Below, piece after piece: positions 1 to 12,006 of a stretch of DNA of 64,000 bases. This DNA is from Bidens hawaiensis. Lineage: Eukaryota; Streptophyta; Magnoliopsida; Asterales; Asteraceae. Every line of letters starts with the position of its first letter. Within the stretch, counting starts at the first letter, position 1. The notes under the pieces were generated by a model. It saw only the letters and a program-made list of their open reading frames with translations, did not search any database and was not told where the DNA came from. The position numbers were made by a program, and so were the translations under genes. The stretch is from assembly GCA_021521415.1 (NCBI GenBank), contig JAIQDT010004202.1, positions 1-64,000 of the forward strand, read 5' to 3'.

Positions 1-246
1 CACATATTCTTATCTGCATCGAAACCCCATGATAAAACTCCAGATCGATCACCATATTTGTCAGAGAACACCTTTTGAAGTGTAACAACATATCTCTCTG
101 GGTGATCTGAAGACACAACATTCTGATCTGAGTTCTTCATTACCAGCAGCTTCTTCTTTCCTTTTTCAAGCAGTTTCTTCTTAATTCTGTCAGACTTTTC
201 TTTTGTAACAAATGGTGCATCCAAGTAATGTTTCAGAGAATCTGAT
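1..246 (-). pseudogene. ORF3 of element C, C-terminal part (left of the A insertion)
   Basis: Read on the - strand this stretch is open and lysine-rich, with KSDRIKKKLLEKGKKKLL followed by a segment ending LSWGFDADKNM at the window edge. The ending matches in position and style the WIYDEQMKLFVVKR segment of ORF3 in elements B and D, which lies in the conserved C-terminal part of that protein. It joins in sense with the fragment at 25045-26727 once element A and one CTGAT copy are removed. The end of the gene is outside the window. Function is unknown. The reading rests on continuity and similarity, not on a known domain. Confidence 0.72.
242..246. repeat. Target-site duplication of element A, left copy (CTGAT)
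   Basis: CTGAT lies directly before the TGTAATG start of the left LTR and again at 25040-25044, directly after the GTTACA end of the right LTR. A perfect 5 bp duplication shows an intact insertion event. Confidence 0.95.
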
Positions 247-3200
247 TGTAATGATTCCGACGAAACCAGGTATACCCTAACCGGTAGACAATAGCTACGC
301 TATATTTAATGTCGGGTACATGAATTACCATAGTAATTATACGTGAATATATAATTCATCGTATTGAATATGCGATTAATCGATCGATAGTTATTGAAAC
401 CCGAACGAATCGAGGGTTCAATTATAGACGATATCTATAATATTTAGTGATTTTACGGAGCATTAATGCTTCGGGATAAGTAAAATACGGCACAGCAAAA
501 GAATTTCGATTTAATGGTACGTCGGTACATTAAACGAAACCTTTAATACCAAACCGAGCAAGAGACGATCGATCAAGCCGAAAAAGATGCGCAACTATTA
601 ATAATATGATGTTCTAAGATAATAAATGCCATGGTTTAAGTTTTTAAAGTTTTTAAATCGGTTTTATATAAATTTCATTTTTTAAGCCGAAAACGACCGT
701 TTTAACCTCGTTTTAAGCCGAATTAGACATTTAACCGAAAAACGAACTGAACCAGATTATCCAAAACATTATCCAGATTTCGGAAATCCAAACATGTGGC
801 TAAGATTGGAGAAGTGGGTCCCACCCCACCCCCCTAACTACACCGATCGGACAAGGGGTATTCCCCCTTGTCTTGTTATTCTTTTTTTTACACAAACAAA
901 TCAACAATCTTCCTTTCCTCTTAAGATCATGAACTAAAAACCAAGAATTGTAGCAAGAACAATGAGGTAAAGATCGAGTTATCTACGTTTTCACCGTCCT
1001 TTCTTGAGTTTATTTGCAAGAAAATGAGGTTTCAAAGATGAAAACCGATTCTTGCATGATCAAGTGATGTATACGGGTTATACAAGGGATCTTGGTCCAA
1101 GAAAGGAGTTAAACGAACCAAAAACAAATTTTTACGGTTTAAACTTTAGTTTTGAAACAATAACCGAAACTATAGTGTAAGAGGCTTGATTGTGAGTGTA
1201 ACTTGCTTGGTATTGTGGTATGATGGTTGTAGGTTCTGTGTTTAGTGGTAGATAAGGCGGAAAGACGAGTTTGTAGCTTGTAGTGGCAGAAAACAAAATG
1301 TATATTCGGTTTATGTTCTGTTATGGATTTTTGGACAGATTGTGGATGGTTTAGAGTTAGGTCATGAAATTTTACAGAGGTGTTAAATACATGAAAATAT
1401 GAGTTCTGTGAAAATTTGGTAATTTTTGGATAAAGGATGAATATATGGTGAATTTAATGCTCGGTTTTGGCTAAAAATGGTGAAAAATAGTCAAATATCA
1501 TGAAAAATTCTGGAAAATTTCAGATAAGCTTTTTATAACATGTAAAAGTCACACACAAAAGTTTAGGTCAGTTGGAGAAGTCTAAGTTGACTTTTCGGTT
1601 AAACGAGTTCTAGGGTTTTCTAGCTCGGTTTTAGTGAAAATGGCATGTAAAAAGAGATTTTAGTTCTAGAAAAATTACAGGGAACTATGGAAATGACAGG
1701 GGTGATCCAGGAAAAATTTGGGATTTTTCTAAGTTCGTTTGGTATTTACGACATATTTAGTGTTTAAATGGTGTTTAAAAATAGATAAATAAATTTTAAG
1801 TATAAAAATTAATTCTGGAAATATTTTAATAAATTTCCCCACTGTCAAAATGTTATTTGTGCAAAATCTCAAGATCCGAGGATGAACGGATATTTATTTG
1901 GAATAAAAGTGAACTTTTATAATATAAAACGCGTAAACCAGCAAAGTTCGGGTAGACGAACTGACTGGTGTATAAAAACCCTAAACATGAACTATTTTCA
2001 TATAACTGAGTTAAATAAGTAAAAATAAATCATCCGAAAATAATTCGGATGATTTGGGTAATTTTAAACGATTTAACAGTTTCCGGTGCACTAAAGACGG
2101 AAACGGGTCCCGCGGCCAATCGGGGCGTCTAAACCGAGCTCTAATTTCACAACTTTAATTAAATTATCAGTCAACAACTATTTTCGGGTCGTGTGAGACA
2201 AAACTCATTTTGAAACGTAAAATCGGATATCTGTGTTAGGCACGCAAAACGGGGAAAACAAACTGATAGTAATTTTGGCTACTGAACTCTAAACGATATC
2301 ACAATCTGAGTCCGGAGAAGTGTTTCTGGGTTAACATTGCCGCCGGAATGGGTACAATACTGGGTTAACAGTGTCCCCAGATGTACTGGTTAACACGGTT
2401 AAAGATTATATAAACTATAATTGTATAATAACGATCGTAGGGATCATATTACAGATTGGACGTGTTAACTGATAATGATTGTTGTTACCTGCTTGCATGT
2501 GCTAAGGTGAGTTTTACTAGCCCCTTTTTCTGAATTGTTTTTAAATATTTTCTCGGGGCGGAAGCATGTTACTACTGAAATGTTTAAATACATACTGAAC
2601 GCATGGATTTGCGTGTATTTATATATATTTTTTTGTACGGGAATCGTACGGAAATGTACTAAGATGGTAATTATCTGAGTTGCTAACATTCTAAGGCCCC
2701 GGAACACGAGTGATTAACTGAAAGCCGGTAGAGTGTGGATAGTACTATTGGTCTGACAAAGCCAACTGGTCCGGCATGGATTTGCTGATGTTTCCCAGCC
2801 AGTTGCACATGTCTATTTTGTTGTTCTATATATTTTGCTATGTAATGTTAGGCATAGCGGTTTGGGGCAGGTCCGTGGGCGGAGTATGCCACGGGGTTGT
2901 GTGCGGATAGTCAGAGGTTTCACTTGTGGGCTCAGAATAATTACATCGATAATATTATATTATGATATGGATTTATCATGGTTTACACGAATTGTGAAAC
3001 TCACAAACTATTCGTAGTTGACCCGTTTTCTCACATGCTTTTCAGGTACAATTAAGATGAAGTGATTGCTTACGTGCTAAGTGCTTGATGTGTGTAAGAT
3101 TTGCGTGTGGGATGTTAGGATACATTATATTAAATAGAATTATGTATCATATTGTATGATGTGTGTATCACCTAGACGGTAATGAAATATGAGATAATGT

Positions 3201-3309
3201 AATTTGAAGTATATTAATGTATTTAGTTTTCTTTATAAACAATGTGGTTGATATCAGAGGTGTCTGTTGCATCCCGTTTACGTTTCCGCTGCGGTTACGG
3301 GATGTTACA
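247..3309 (+). repeat. Element A 5' LTR
   Basis: The 3,063 bp repeat begins TGTAATGATTCC and ends GGATGTTACA, with its partner at 21979-25039. A TATA-like stretch (TATATAAAT) near 667-675 could be the promoter. A 12 bp stem with a 5-nt loop lies at 2027-2055. Short open frames inside it look accidental. Confidence 0.95.
2027..2055. other. Stem-loop in the element A LTR
   Basis: AAATCATCCGAA and TTCGGATGATTT form a perfect 12 bp inverted repeat around AATAA. The other LTR has the same hairpin at 23757-23785, so it survived in both copies. Its role is unknown; an RNA signal near the transcript end is one possibility. Confidence 0.6.
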
Positions 3310-3314
3310 GAACT

Positions 3315-3327
3315 TGGTATCAGAGCC
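3315..3327 (+). other. Primer-binding site of element A (initiator tRNA-Met)
   Basis: TGGTATCAGAGCC lies five bases after the LTR end and is complementary to the 3' end of plant initiator tRNA-Met, the usual primer for Tekay elements. Confidence 0.92.
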
Positions 3328-5260
3328 ATTGGTTATAAAGAATTAGGATGTCTTTAAAAGATACCTAAAATATAACCAGTAGCTCAAGTATTATAGGATC
3401 TGAATATCAACTAATAATATATGGTGACGAGTATCGGGATGAACTCGGTCGGACAAGTGAGTTATTATGGTCCGGAACATAATAACAGACTTGTCTGCAC
3501 GAGGGAATTCAGGGGAAGTCACTGGGTACATTAATAGGTAAAAATGGCAACATATGTGTAAAGTATATAATATTATTTATACGTGCTAATGTGTATATAT
3601 ATATATGTACATATCTTGTGGGTACATGTACTGAGAAATAGGACCCGGATAAGGAACCGGGGGATGAAATAATAAAAAGTACCGAGGATGCTGAAATTTC
3701 TAGAGAATCGGTTGATGATAAATCTGACTTATCGGGCTATAGTTATGATAGTACCAAGTTAGATCTCCCGTTTGACATGAACCAGAAATATCGAGTAACC
3801 GTCACTCCCAACCGAAATTAATAAATCCCTTACCCTACCAACACCGGTACCGTATATCCTAATAACCCCCTATGTTCACCTGAACCGCCGACCCTCACGT
3901 ACGGACGGATCTGCACCTGAACCCATTCTTATTCCATTAAGGTAAAAATAAATAAATAAAATAAAATAAAATAAAATAAATAATAATAATAATAATAATA
4001 ATAAATTTGATGATAAATGAGCAGATAAAAATAATATATAGAAATATATATGTGTATTTCTCACTTTCAAACATATGAGACATACCACCTCCAGATCGAG
4101 AATTACCTATTTTAGCAAACCTAGAACGCTTGAGGACATTGACTGAACAAGTGATAGAGTTTCCCATAATAGTAATTGAGAATATTTGAAGGCAACATGG
4201 GTTGCGCGATTACCTTGAACCTTGCAACTCCCTATGTTATCCTTACACCCGTTAGATGCCTATACCCATGTATACTCGAATAGAATGATTACCCATACAC
4301 AAAGAGGTGTTGGAATCATTATAGCATAGTTGGTTGTTCGTTCGTAGGTGGTATACCGTGTGTGCCGGGTATACAAATAGACACGGATATTATAACTCCG
4401 TGGTACGTAATCGTTTGGTGCTCACGGTGAGCATGTATCGGTTATGCTGTCATGCAGAAGGATATTGAAATCAAGTATATTAAACATTAATCTTTGTTGA
4501 GAAAGATCTATATGTCAGTTGGTGACAAGAATTATGAAACATATTTTAACGTTAACCGACGTCAGGTTAAGTCCATATGCTATTATATTTGTGGGACATA
4601 TATACTAGATACTGGTATGTGTAATATGTATGATAATATTTGGTGTGTATGTGTACCTGTTGTTATGATTGAGCTGGTAACGAGTTATACGGTGAGATTA
4701 ATATTGATTACTGCGTACAGGATGAGTACGACAGAATGACATAAAAAGAGTAACTCCAATGATGGAGATTGATATGATTCGGTTGATTGCTCAAAGATAG
4801 CAGATGATAATACCGAATGACGTATCACAGATCACTGCTAGTGTTGATGCAAATGTGATCGCAGAATTATGGATCGAGCAATCACATGAATAGAAATATT
4901 TTAATTCTTAGTGGTATTACTAAGAGTGATAATGTCCCACCGAATACTATTGTGACTACAAGTATTAATTATAAACTAAACATGAATAGTAGTCGTAATG
5001 AATTAGATCCGGTATGAAGGATATGTTTGTTGGTTGTGTTAAGGAAATTATTAATAGTTTACTGATGGTAAAGGGAGGAATAGATTAGCGAGTGGATAGA
5101 AAAGATCGAAATGGTTAAGGATATTGGTAAGAGTCTGGAACATTGTGTAGTGAAATATGCTACAGATATGTTGGTAGATTATGTTGTATCGTGATGGAAC
5201 ACGATGGTACAAAATTATAGTTAGAAAATTATTACTCAAACGATATGGTTAGAATTTAAA
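3328..5260 (+). other. Element A leader and eroded start of gag
   Basis: No open frame of useful length is present. A possible gag N-terminus, beginning MNQKYRVTVT, reads from about 3777. A low-complexity tract of AAATA and TAA units fills 3947-4003. Otherwise I see only AT-rich decayed sequence. Its position between PBS and the gag domain marks it as leader plus the eroded gag start. Confidence 0.5.
3947..4003. repeat. AAATA/TAA microsatellite
   Basis: Runs of AAATA, AAAAT and then TAA units follow each other. The AT-rich open frames crossing it on the - strand come from the repeat and are not genes. Confidence 0.85.
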
Positions 5261-5980
5261 ATTCTTGTGCTAGAGCACTTTTATTCAAGTAATTAAGTTC
5301 AGAGATTGGAAACTGAGCTATGGAAGATATAAATGTTGTGTGCAGATCACTTAGAACACGCTAATCGTTTGAAGGAATTGTCATGTCTGGTAACATGGCT
5401 AATTACTCCTGAAACTAAGCGAAGTGAGCGCTATATTGGGGACTAACTCCATCGATAAGGAGTATAGTCAATTCTGTAAAATATACAACCTTTGGAAGGG
5501 TTGTGTCACAAGCCAGCATTGATATATTTGACTCTATGGGAAGCGGATTGGAAGGACGTTAGGTGAGACGTCGAGTGTTAAAGAAGAGAAATGATAACGG
5601 TATAGTGCAAAATAGTCTTTTAAATAAGTACGTATGTCCTACAACCCAGAATTATACTGAGACTAGTTCTGGTGTGAAACATGAATCGCATGAAGGGTCA
5701 TTCCCTAAATGTGGAAAATATGGTTATCGGCAGGAAGAAGAATGTCGAGTGATAGTAGGCCACAAGTGTGGTAAAGATGGACGTAATGCCCTAATTGTAG
5801 AACCAATTATAGCCATGTGAACAGGCAACCCCAACCCATTCGTGTACAACCACTCCGAACCCAACAGCTTCAATAACAATCCATCCAAAGAAACCAAATT
5901 ATGCCAAACAGTTGTGCTTGCTATGAATGTGGCAGTACAGAACGTTTCAAGAGAAATTGCCCGAAGTTGAACCAAGGTGT
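5261..5980 (+). pseudogene. Element A gag remnant (capsid part and zinc knuckles)
   Basis: Shifting frames on the + strand give a retrotransposon-gag-like stretch (HANRLKELSCLVTW, then ITPETKRSERYIG) at about 5340-5440. It is followed by cysteine-rich pieces (PKCGKYGYRQEEEC, near 5700-5745) and the knuckle ACYECGSTERFKRNCPK near 5917-5965. In that knuckle the zinc-binding His of the CX2CX4HX4C pattern is replaced by Arg. In an intact element Gag forms the particle and binds the RNA. Several stops and frame changes break it, and no single start can be chosen. Protease follows downstream, as expected. The identity is by family pattern. Confidence 0.72.
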
Positions 5981-6289
5981 CGTGGGAAGACGAACCTCAT
6001 GACAAGCATCAACCTCTGATCAAGCAAGGAGCCATGCCTTTGTGAGTAATTCGAATAAAGCACGTCATGATCCAAAGGTGGTATTAAATATGTTGTAGTT
6101 TTAAATCAATAGGCTTCAGTGATATTTTTACGGTCGTCGATAGAAGTTAGTTTCTGTTAACCTCCTACCCTTTGGAAAGATACCGAATAGTGAAACTATA
6201 GAACCCTATACTGTAGAATCGCTAACGGTAAATCCCTAATGGTTAACTAAATTGTTCGGAATTTTCCTATTATTCTGAACGATTAACCT

Positions 6290-7195
6290 TTCCGTATTGA
6301 CCTACGACCAGTAAAGTTAAGAAGTTTTGACGTAATAGTTAACATGGATTGGCTAACTCAACATGAAGCTGAAATCAAATATGAAAAGAAGATGATTAGA
6401 AGCTCTCTTTCGGACGATGAAGCGATTAGATACAGAGAAAAGTGTATGATTTAAAAGAAAACATACAGAAAATATCCCGGAGGTACGCGAATTTCCACAA
6501 GTTTTCCCAGAAGAACTTCCTGGATTACCGCCAACCCGACAGGTCGAATTCAGAATCGATTTAAAGCACCCTACCGACTTGCACCAACTGAAATGCAAGA
6601 ATTATTGGATAAGGTTTTATATTACCTAGTTAGTCACCATGGGGTGCACCAGTGTTATTTGGGAATTGAAGGACGGAAGTGTTAGGATATGTATTGATTA
6701 GGGAGAATTGAATAAAGTGATGATCAAGAATAGGTATTCACTTCTTCGAAGTAAATGATCTGTTTAACCAACTGCAAGGGGCGATTTATTTTTCAGAAAA
6801 TGATCTTAGATATGGTTATCACCAAATGAAAAATCCAAGAGGAGGACGTTGCAACAACGGCGTTTCGGACTCGTTACGGCCATTATGAATTCTTATTTAT
6901 GCCGTTCGGGCTAACAAATGCGCCGGACTTCATGGACCTCATGAATTGAGTCTGAAAACCCTACCTCGAAAAATTCGTCATCGTGTTTATTGACGATATT
7001 CTGATTTACTCGAAAAGTAAAGAAGAGCACGAGCAACACTTAAGAATAATTTTAGAGCTTCTGAATCAGGAGAAGTTGTATGCAAAATTCTCCAAGTGTA
7101 ACTTCTGGTTACAAGAAGTGCAATTCCTCGGTCACGTTGTAAACCACCAAGGAATACACGTTGATCCGAGTAAGGTCGAAGCAATTAAGAATTGG
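6290..7195 (+). pseudogene. Element A protease end and reverse transcriptase, first part
   Basis: After the gag remnant the reading FDVIVNMDWLTQHEAEIKYE at about 6328-6386 is the typical chromovirus stretch following protease. The RT start ([12 protein letters not shown] type) lies near 6497-6540. The fingers and palm follow through several frames. The catalytic [10 protein letters not shown] is at 6986-7015, and [20 protein letters not shown] leads to 7195. The last 210 bases are open; upstream there are stops and frame changes. RT copies the element RNA into DNA. The gene is cut at 7200 by element B and resumes at 20083. There is no usable start codon, because pol would be made as part of a polyprotein. 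Confidence 0.88.
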
Positions 7196-7200
7196 CAAGC
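7196..7200. repeat. Target-site duplication of element B, left copy (CAAGC)
   Basis: CAAGC precedes the TGTAGG of the LTR and recurs at 20078-20082 after ACCAACA. Removing element B plus one copy rejoins the RT reading frame of element A. Confidence 0.95.
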
Positions 7201-7652
7201 TGTAGGTTCCCTGGACGGATCACACGAGATATCCCGATATACACAGGTGCGGAATCCCTGTGTAGATCGTTACGGACGTAGAACACAAGCACACAAACAC
7301 ACGAATACGATACGAACAAAACTCACGTTATATTAATAACTCAACACGTGATTCTTACAGACTCTCGACCTCACGTCACTAGACTCACTTAATTACACGT
7401 AAATACAACTACGTAAACAGTAACCGTAACCTATATAAATACACGACAACTTCGCCTCAGGCGAAGTTGTCCATAACTTCGCTTGTTCAACAAGTTCGCC
7501 TAGGCGAACTTGTCAACAACTTCGCTTGGTTAACAAGTTCGCCTAAGCGAACTTGTCAACAACTTCGCTTTAAACAAACAAATACATAAACAATATTACA
7601 GACTCGATTACAGACATTAGACATATGAACTACTGACATTTATGCACCAACA
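7201..7652 (-). repeat. Element B 3' LTR
   Basis: Read on the - strand it runs TGTTGGTGCA...CCTACA. It contains inverted copies of the AACTTCGCC/GGCGAAGTT and AAGTTCGC motifs at 7447-7573. A TATA-like TTTATATAGG lies on the - strand near 7430-7440. Its partner is 19626-20077. Confidence 0.95.
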
Positions 7653-7668
7653 GACTCCCCCTTGGCAG
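7653..7668 (-). other. Polypurine tract of element B
   Basis: On the - strand CTGCCAAGGGGGAGTC ends exactly at the 3' LTR, the position where plus-strand DNA synthesis is primed. Element D has the same sequence at 30242-30257. Confidence 0.85.
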
Positions 7669-7716
7669 TAGCTTCATATCTTGATCTTTAAGCTCTTGTC
7701 TTGTAATCCTGTATCT

Positions 7717-10537
7717 TCACGCATGCACTCCTTCTCTAACACATACCATGACTACTCGCTGATATTTCCTTGCTTCGTCCTTCCAAGCAGGAATATAGAA
7801 TATCTTCATTTCATTCAACACTTGCAGATCAGCTTTCGATAAGTTAAAAAGATGCATCGGATCATACACCCTCAGCACTTCTTGTTCGTCTTCGTCTTCC
7901 ATCACGGCTTCAGCAGTCTGGCAATCAACGTACCACCATTTTAGATTCTTCAACACATCTTGAGGCATAGTCTTCATTGGAACCTCCTTGATGCATCGGA
8001 TCGGTTTGTACTTCATCACCATCCATGGCTTGCCATCTGCTCTCATTCCCCTTTCTGTATCCTCCACGAGCTTTTCCCTTCTGTGGCTTTAATAATTCAA
8101 ACTTCTTCTCTTTTATGCTTTCTTTCCACACGATCTTCCCAATCACTCTTGCCATGTTGTCGTCACTTCTATTTATCAGGCCCAACCTGGCCAAATCCTT
8201 CACCTCACATTCTGGCAACGTATTGAGAGATCTCAGGGTTCTTTTGAAGTATTGAATACCATCATAACGCTTCACCACAAACAACTTCATCTGTTCATCA
8301 TATATCCAACAGATAATTCCCTTATTCAACTCAGCATAGCCTTTGATGTTATAACTCTTCTTGAACATGGCTGGAACAGCAGGCTTCTTGGTCTTAATAA
8401 ACCAATGAGCACAGCCTTCCTTCCACCTAGGCTGCTCCTCCCACTCAGTCTCATCCATCTCAGTACCCATGTCGGCTTTCTCAACATCTGGGATCTCGTG
8501 TTCAACGTCTTCTTCTACTATCTCCCCCTCTTCTATCCCATCTTCAATCACAATCTGTGCGCCAATCTTCTCAATCTCCTCACACGGCAGCACATCCTCA
8601 TCAAATAACACATCGTCACTGAACATATCATCGTCAAGTTCCCTCAACGCATCAATCACGTCATCATCCACCAACACCACATCATCACCACCAGCCGCGT
8701 CGGTAGACTCCCCCTCAGCTGTGGAAGTACCAAGAGCTTGAGAAGTTCTTGGCAGCTCACCACCTGCATCTTTCGATGCATTAGGATCATCGTCTCGGTC
8801 ATTTCTTCTTTTCGTCCTGAGCTCGTCGCCCTTACAGCTCATCTCCCCCTGAGATGCCAAGAACTCCTTCAAGGCATCTATAATTTTCCCATGCTCAACC
8901 AGGAGGGATGACTGTAGTTGATTTGCTGCCACTAGGCGTTGAATAGTCTTCGATTGCTCTGCCACGATCCGCTCTAGTGAAGCTATTCTCTCTGAGTCTG
9001 ACATAGGCGAAGGCGAGACATCAGAAGCAGGCGTAACCGCAGGTGGTACCATACCTGATAACCCTGCAGTAGTAACGACCGTTGACTCTACAAATCGTGC
9101 AGCTACCACCGACTGAGTAAGCGTTGGAGGTGGTAGAGACACAATCTCCGGAGTCGACGTCTGGATAGCAGTGATGGATGGAATGCCAGCAGATGATGTA
9201 GCCACCACGGGAACATCCGCAGCGCTTGTACTTGTAACCTGTACAGAAGAAGGAACAATAGACATACCAGACAGTGCGGCCGGAGCAAAACGTACCATCC
9301 TTGAAGTCTCTCCAGCTCCCATGCCAGCACCTGTCCTTTCCCGTCTTGATCTTCTTATCAGCTTATGTATATCTTCTTCCTCTTCTGACTCTTCATCATC
9401 CTCTGTTCTCTTTCTCTTCCCAAAAGTTCTCTCTCGAGACACCATCAACCGTCTCCCCTCGTTCATGATCTCATCCAAATCTGAGTCAGCCATCGACGTA
9501 GCTGCTCTAGTAGCACTCACACCCGAACCCTGTGCAGCAGAGACCTGCACCTCTTCAACTTGATCCATATCAAAATAACCTTGACCTCCAAAGACAGCAT
9601 CAAGATCTATATCCTCTGCAGCCGACACAACAGGCACAGCAGGTGGAGCTTGAGTTGCTCTTGCCTGTCGCGGTTGAGGATCTCTGAACTCGTCCCCACC
9701 AGCAGGAACATACTCTGGGTTGATTAAAAACCCAAACAGTGGAGTATGCCGGGGACGACGTTCAGGGTTGCTCCTCGCACTCGAAGTGCGGTATTGAGCA
9801 AAGATACGTTTGCTCACAGATTCCACGTATCTTATTGGGCGTCTTTGAGGTAGGTTCGGAGCCACATGGTTCAATATCATCTGGATAAAACGTGGATACA
9901 TAATGAACCGCTCCCGAGACATCGCCCTCCTCTGTCTGTCAATCTCGTAAAAGACCATCTGACTGAAACTGTAGCGTTTCTTGTAAGTCAGTGCAGTCAT
10001 TGCAGACTTCATGGTCGCACCCATACCATCCGTGCCCGCCTTCCTTCCTGACATGCAAACTATCATGACGTGCATAAGGAAGCGCCACTGATCAAGCAGA
10101 AAACCTTTCCGTCGCTGTGTATCGCCTAATGGACCAGAATAGCCCATTCGGAGAAACGCTCCATCACGAAACGGAGCTACGAACTCAGTTGGGTCGTCCC
10201 TCGTCTCTTCTCCAAACCGTAATGCCACCCGAATCTGTTCAGAATTGAACTGAACATGTTGATTGTTCACAGTCGCTCGCATGACCGGGGGCTCAACACG
10301 ACAATCATATTCTACCGTCTGCCAAAAGTCTTCGATATTTGGTAGAGATATCGGCAGAGTGTTTGTGATGGCATGAAAAATCCTCGAGCGTAGGAGGAAA
10401 GTTATGATCTCGCGGTAATCGTCCACACCGCTCGCCTCCGGGTCAAGGGTGATGTACATATTGTGACCCGGGAAAAATTGACGTTGGTTATCACCATCGT
10501 CTCCTCCTGCACCTCCAGCACCAGCTACCGCAGCCAT
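7717..10537 (-). pseudogene. Element B ORF3, large third protein in the env position, frameshifted
   Basis: The gene starts at ATG 10537 (MAAVAGAGGAGGDDG) and in full would encode about 940 residues. Residues 1-245 form a conserved block (AITNTLPISLPNIEDFW; MHVMIVCMSGRKAGTDG; MYPRFIQMILNH). A disordered part rich in acidic and Ser/Ala residues follows, with a basic stretch KLIRRSRRER. A likely coiled coil covers about 512-562. A second acidic stretch (GIEEGEIVEEDVEHE) precedes a conserved C-terminal region. One extra T in the run at 8074-8077, compared with D, shifts the frame; the true end is read at 8067-7717. No signal peptide or clear membrane segment is visible, so it does not look like an envelope protein. 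Related copies in Asteraceae databases are, as I recall, labelled synaptobrevin/longin-like, which nothing here supports. Confidence 0.85.
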
Positions 10538-10553
10538 ATCTGCAACAAACTAA
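10538..10553 (-). promoter_or_regulatory. Splice-acceptor-like site before the ORF3 start (B)
   Basis: The - strand reads TTAGTTTGTTGCAG followed by AT and the ATG at 10537. A T-rich run plus TGCAG is a good plant 3' splice site. D (33224-33237) and C (26730-26743) have the same arrangement. No donor was identified. Confidence 0.5.
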
Positions 10554-10555
10554 CC

Positions 10556-10870
10556 AAGTTCGATAAACGTTAATGAATAACACAAGTTCGCTGGTTACCA
10601 TGAGCGAAGTTGTGATAAACTCTGTATAGGCGAAGTTAAAGTTGAGGCGAAGTTGGAAACAACTTCGCTTCAGCTTTAAGTTCGTCTAATTAATATTAAG
10701 TAAAAATGATCTAAGCGAAGTTAATGTTAACTTCGCCTCATCACAACATCGCCTCAGGCGAATTTAAGCTTCAGGCGAAGTTACGGATAACTTCGCCTCA
10801 GGCGAACTTAAGCTTCAAGCGAAATTACGGATAACTTCACCTAAACCCTAACTTCGCCTGAATCTGAATC
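10556..10870. repeat. GGCGAAGTT / AACTTCGCC array upstream of ORF3 (B)
   Basis: Many direct and inverted copies of the 9-mer GGCGAAGTT and of AAGTTCGCT lie within 315 bp, spaced irregularly. They can pair into hairpins. Similar arrays occur in the LTR and in the leader of this element. Confidence 0.85.
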
Positions 10871-11159
10871 GGCGACAGTTCGATAATTCAAAATTCAAAA
10901 TCCGAGATTTTATGATAAGTTTGAAGATTAAGGACTCCGAATAACATGGTTTTAAGGTTATCTAAACGATCAGAATAGTTCTTAACACGTAAAAACACAA
11001 GTTATGAAACTCGGTTTCAAAATCCGATGGTCCGAGGGTTCGAAACCAGTCGAAACAAACATTTAGAAGCTTGAATGAACATTGATTATGTGATATAATG
11101 GCATTTCGAACCTTGAATCGGTGTGAAAAATGGGAATAAATAACACGTAATCGGAATAG

Positions 11160-11330
11160 ATATCAAGTTCGCCGGAAATCAGTAAGTTCGCTGTGGATAT
11201 AAGTTCGCTGAATAATGAACAATGAGACTCTAAGTGTTCTTTATATAGGGGATCTGTTATACAAGCGAAGTTACGGATAACTTCGCCTAGGCGAAGTTAT
11301 CCACAACTTCGCCTGTTCAACAACATCGCC
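11160..11330. repeat. Second GGCGAAGTT/AAGTTCGC array of element B, with a 28 bp palindrome
   Basis: Three AAGTTCGC copies (11166-11213) precede a perfect 28 bp palindrome at 11275-11302 centred on CCTAGG, followed by further copies. D has a near-perfect equivalent at about 33930-33960. Confidence 0.85.
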
Positions 11331-11711
11331 TATATATTTACAAAATTTAACTTTATAAGTTTAACAATTTTCCAATTAAGTTATAAAAGTTTCCTTTAAG
11401 AAATAAATGACATGATCAATTCTAAGTAACCAGTTAAAAATCATAAAACTATCTAAGTACAAAAACTTAAAAAATTTAAAGTATAAGGGATCAAATTTCA
11501 GTCTCGATAGGGACTGCTACGTTTTAGAAATGATCCGAACAGGAATCATACTAAGTATGTGACTGTCACATAGATCCGTGTTTAGCTGTATTATGACATA
11601 TAGAGACAGGTTGTAAGCAGGTATACCTTAAAGTGGTTTTCATCGTTTCAGTGATACGAGTTAGTTTCGATTAAGTCTCAAAATTTAAGTGGGCAACAAC
11701 TCAGAGATTTT

Positions 11712-11764
11712 GATGCCTCCTATCTATCCTCAAAGCGTATTTGGCTTTCCCCAAGTCACCCCGA
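11712..11764 (-). other. Conserved spacer block 1 (element B)
   Basis: Nearly identical in D (34372-34426) and clearly related in C (28061-28113). On the - strand it contains the purine-rich CTTGGGGAAAGCC, which resembles a polypurine tract. Confidence 0.8.
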
Positions 11765-12006
11765 ATTTACTTCGACCCATAGTGTCTGATTAAGTTGTAA
11801 GTATTCTTGATCTGGTTCCCGTTCTTCTCTCTTACTCAATGATTGTGAAGTCTTGATTTTGTCATCTCTAATATGTTTCAATAACTCCAAATTTTTTTTT
11901 TTTTTTTTTTTATCATAGACTTCAAAGTAGAAATTAACTGCAAGTCCCGAATCTGGATCACTGCAGTATCTTGAGACGCTATCTTCACATGAATCAGAAC
12001 ACACAT

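Noticed and set aside
2835..3017. 60-residue open frame present in both LTRs of element A (also 24565-24747)
   Set aside because: It is duplicated only because the LTR is duplicated. It lacks protein-like features and an obvious context.
7925..10537. ORF3 as a true envelope protein
   Set aside because: No signal peptide, membrane helix or cysteine-rich ectodomain pattern is visible; only the position resembles env.
7925..10537. ORF3 as a synaptobrevin/longin protein
   Set aside because: I recall that label from automatic annotation of relatives, but I see no SNARE motif or membrane anchor.
10556..10870. GGCGAAGTT array as a CRISPR array
   Set aside because: Repeats are only about 9 nt, occur in both orientations and have irregular spacing, and the setting is a plant retrotransposon.
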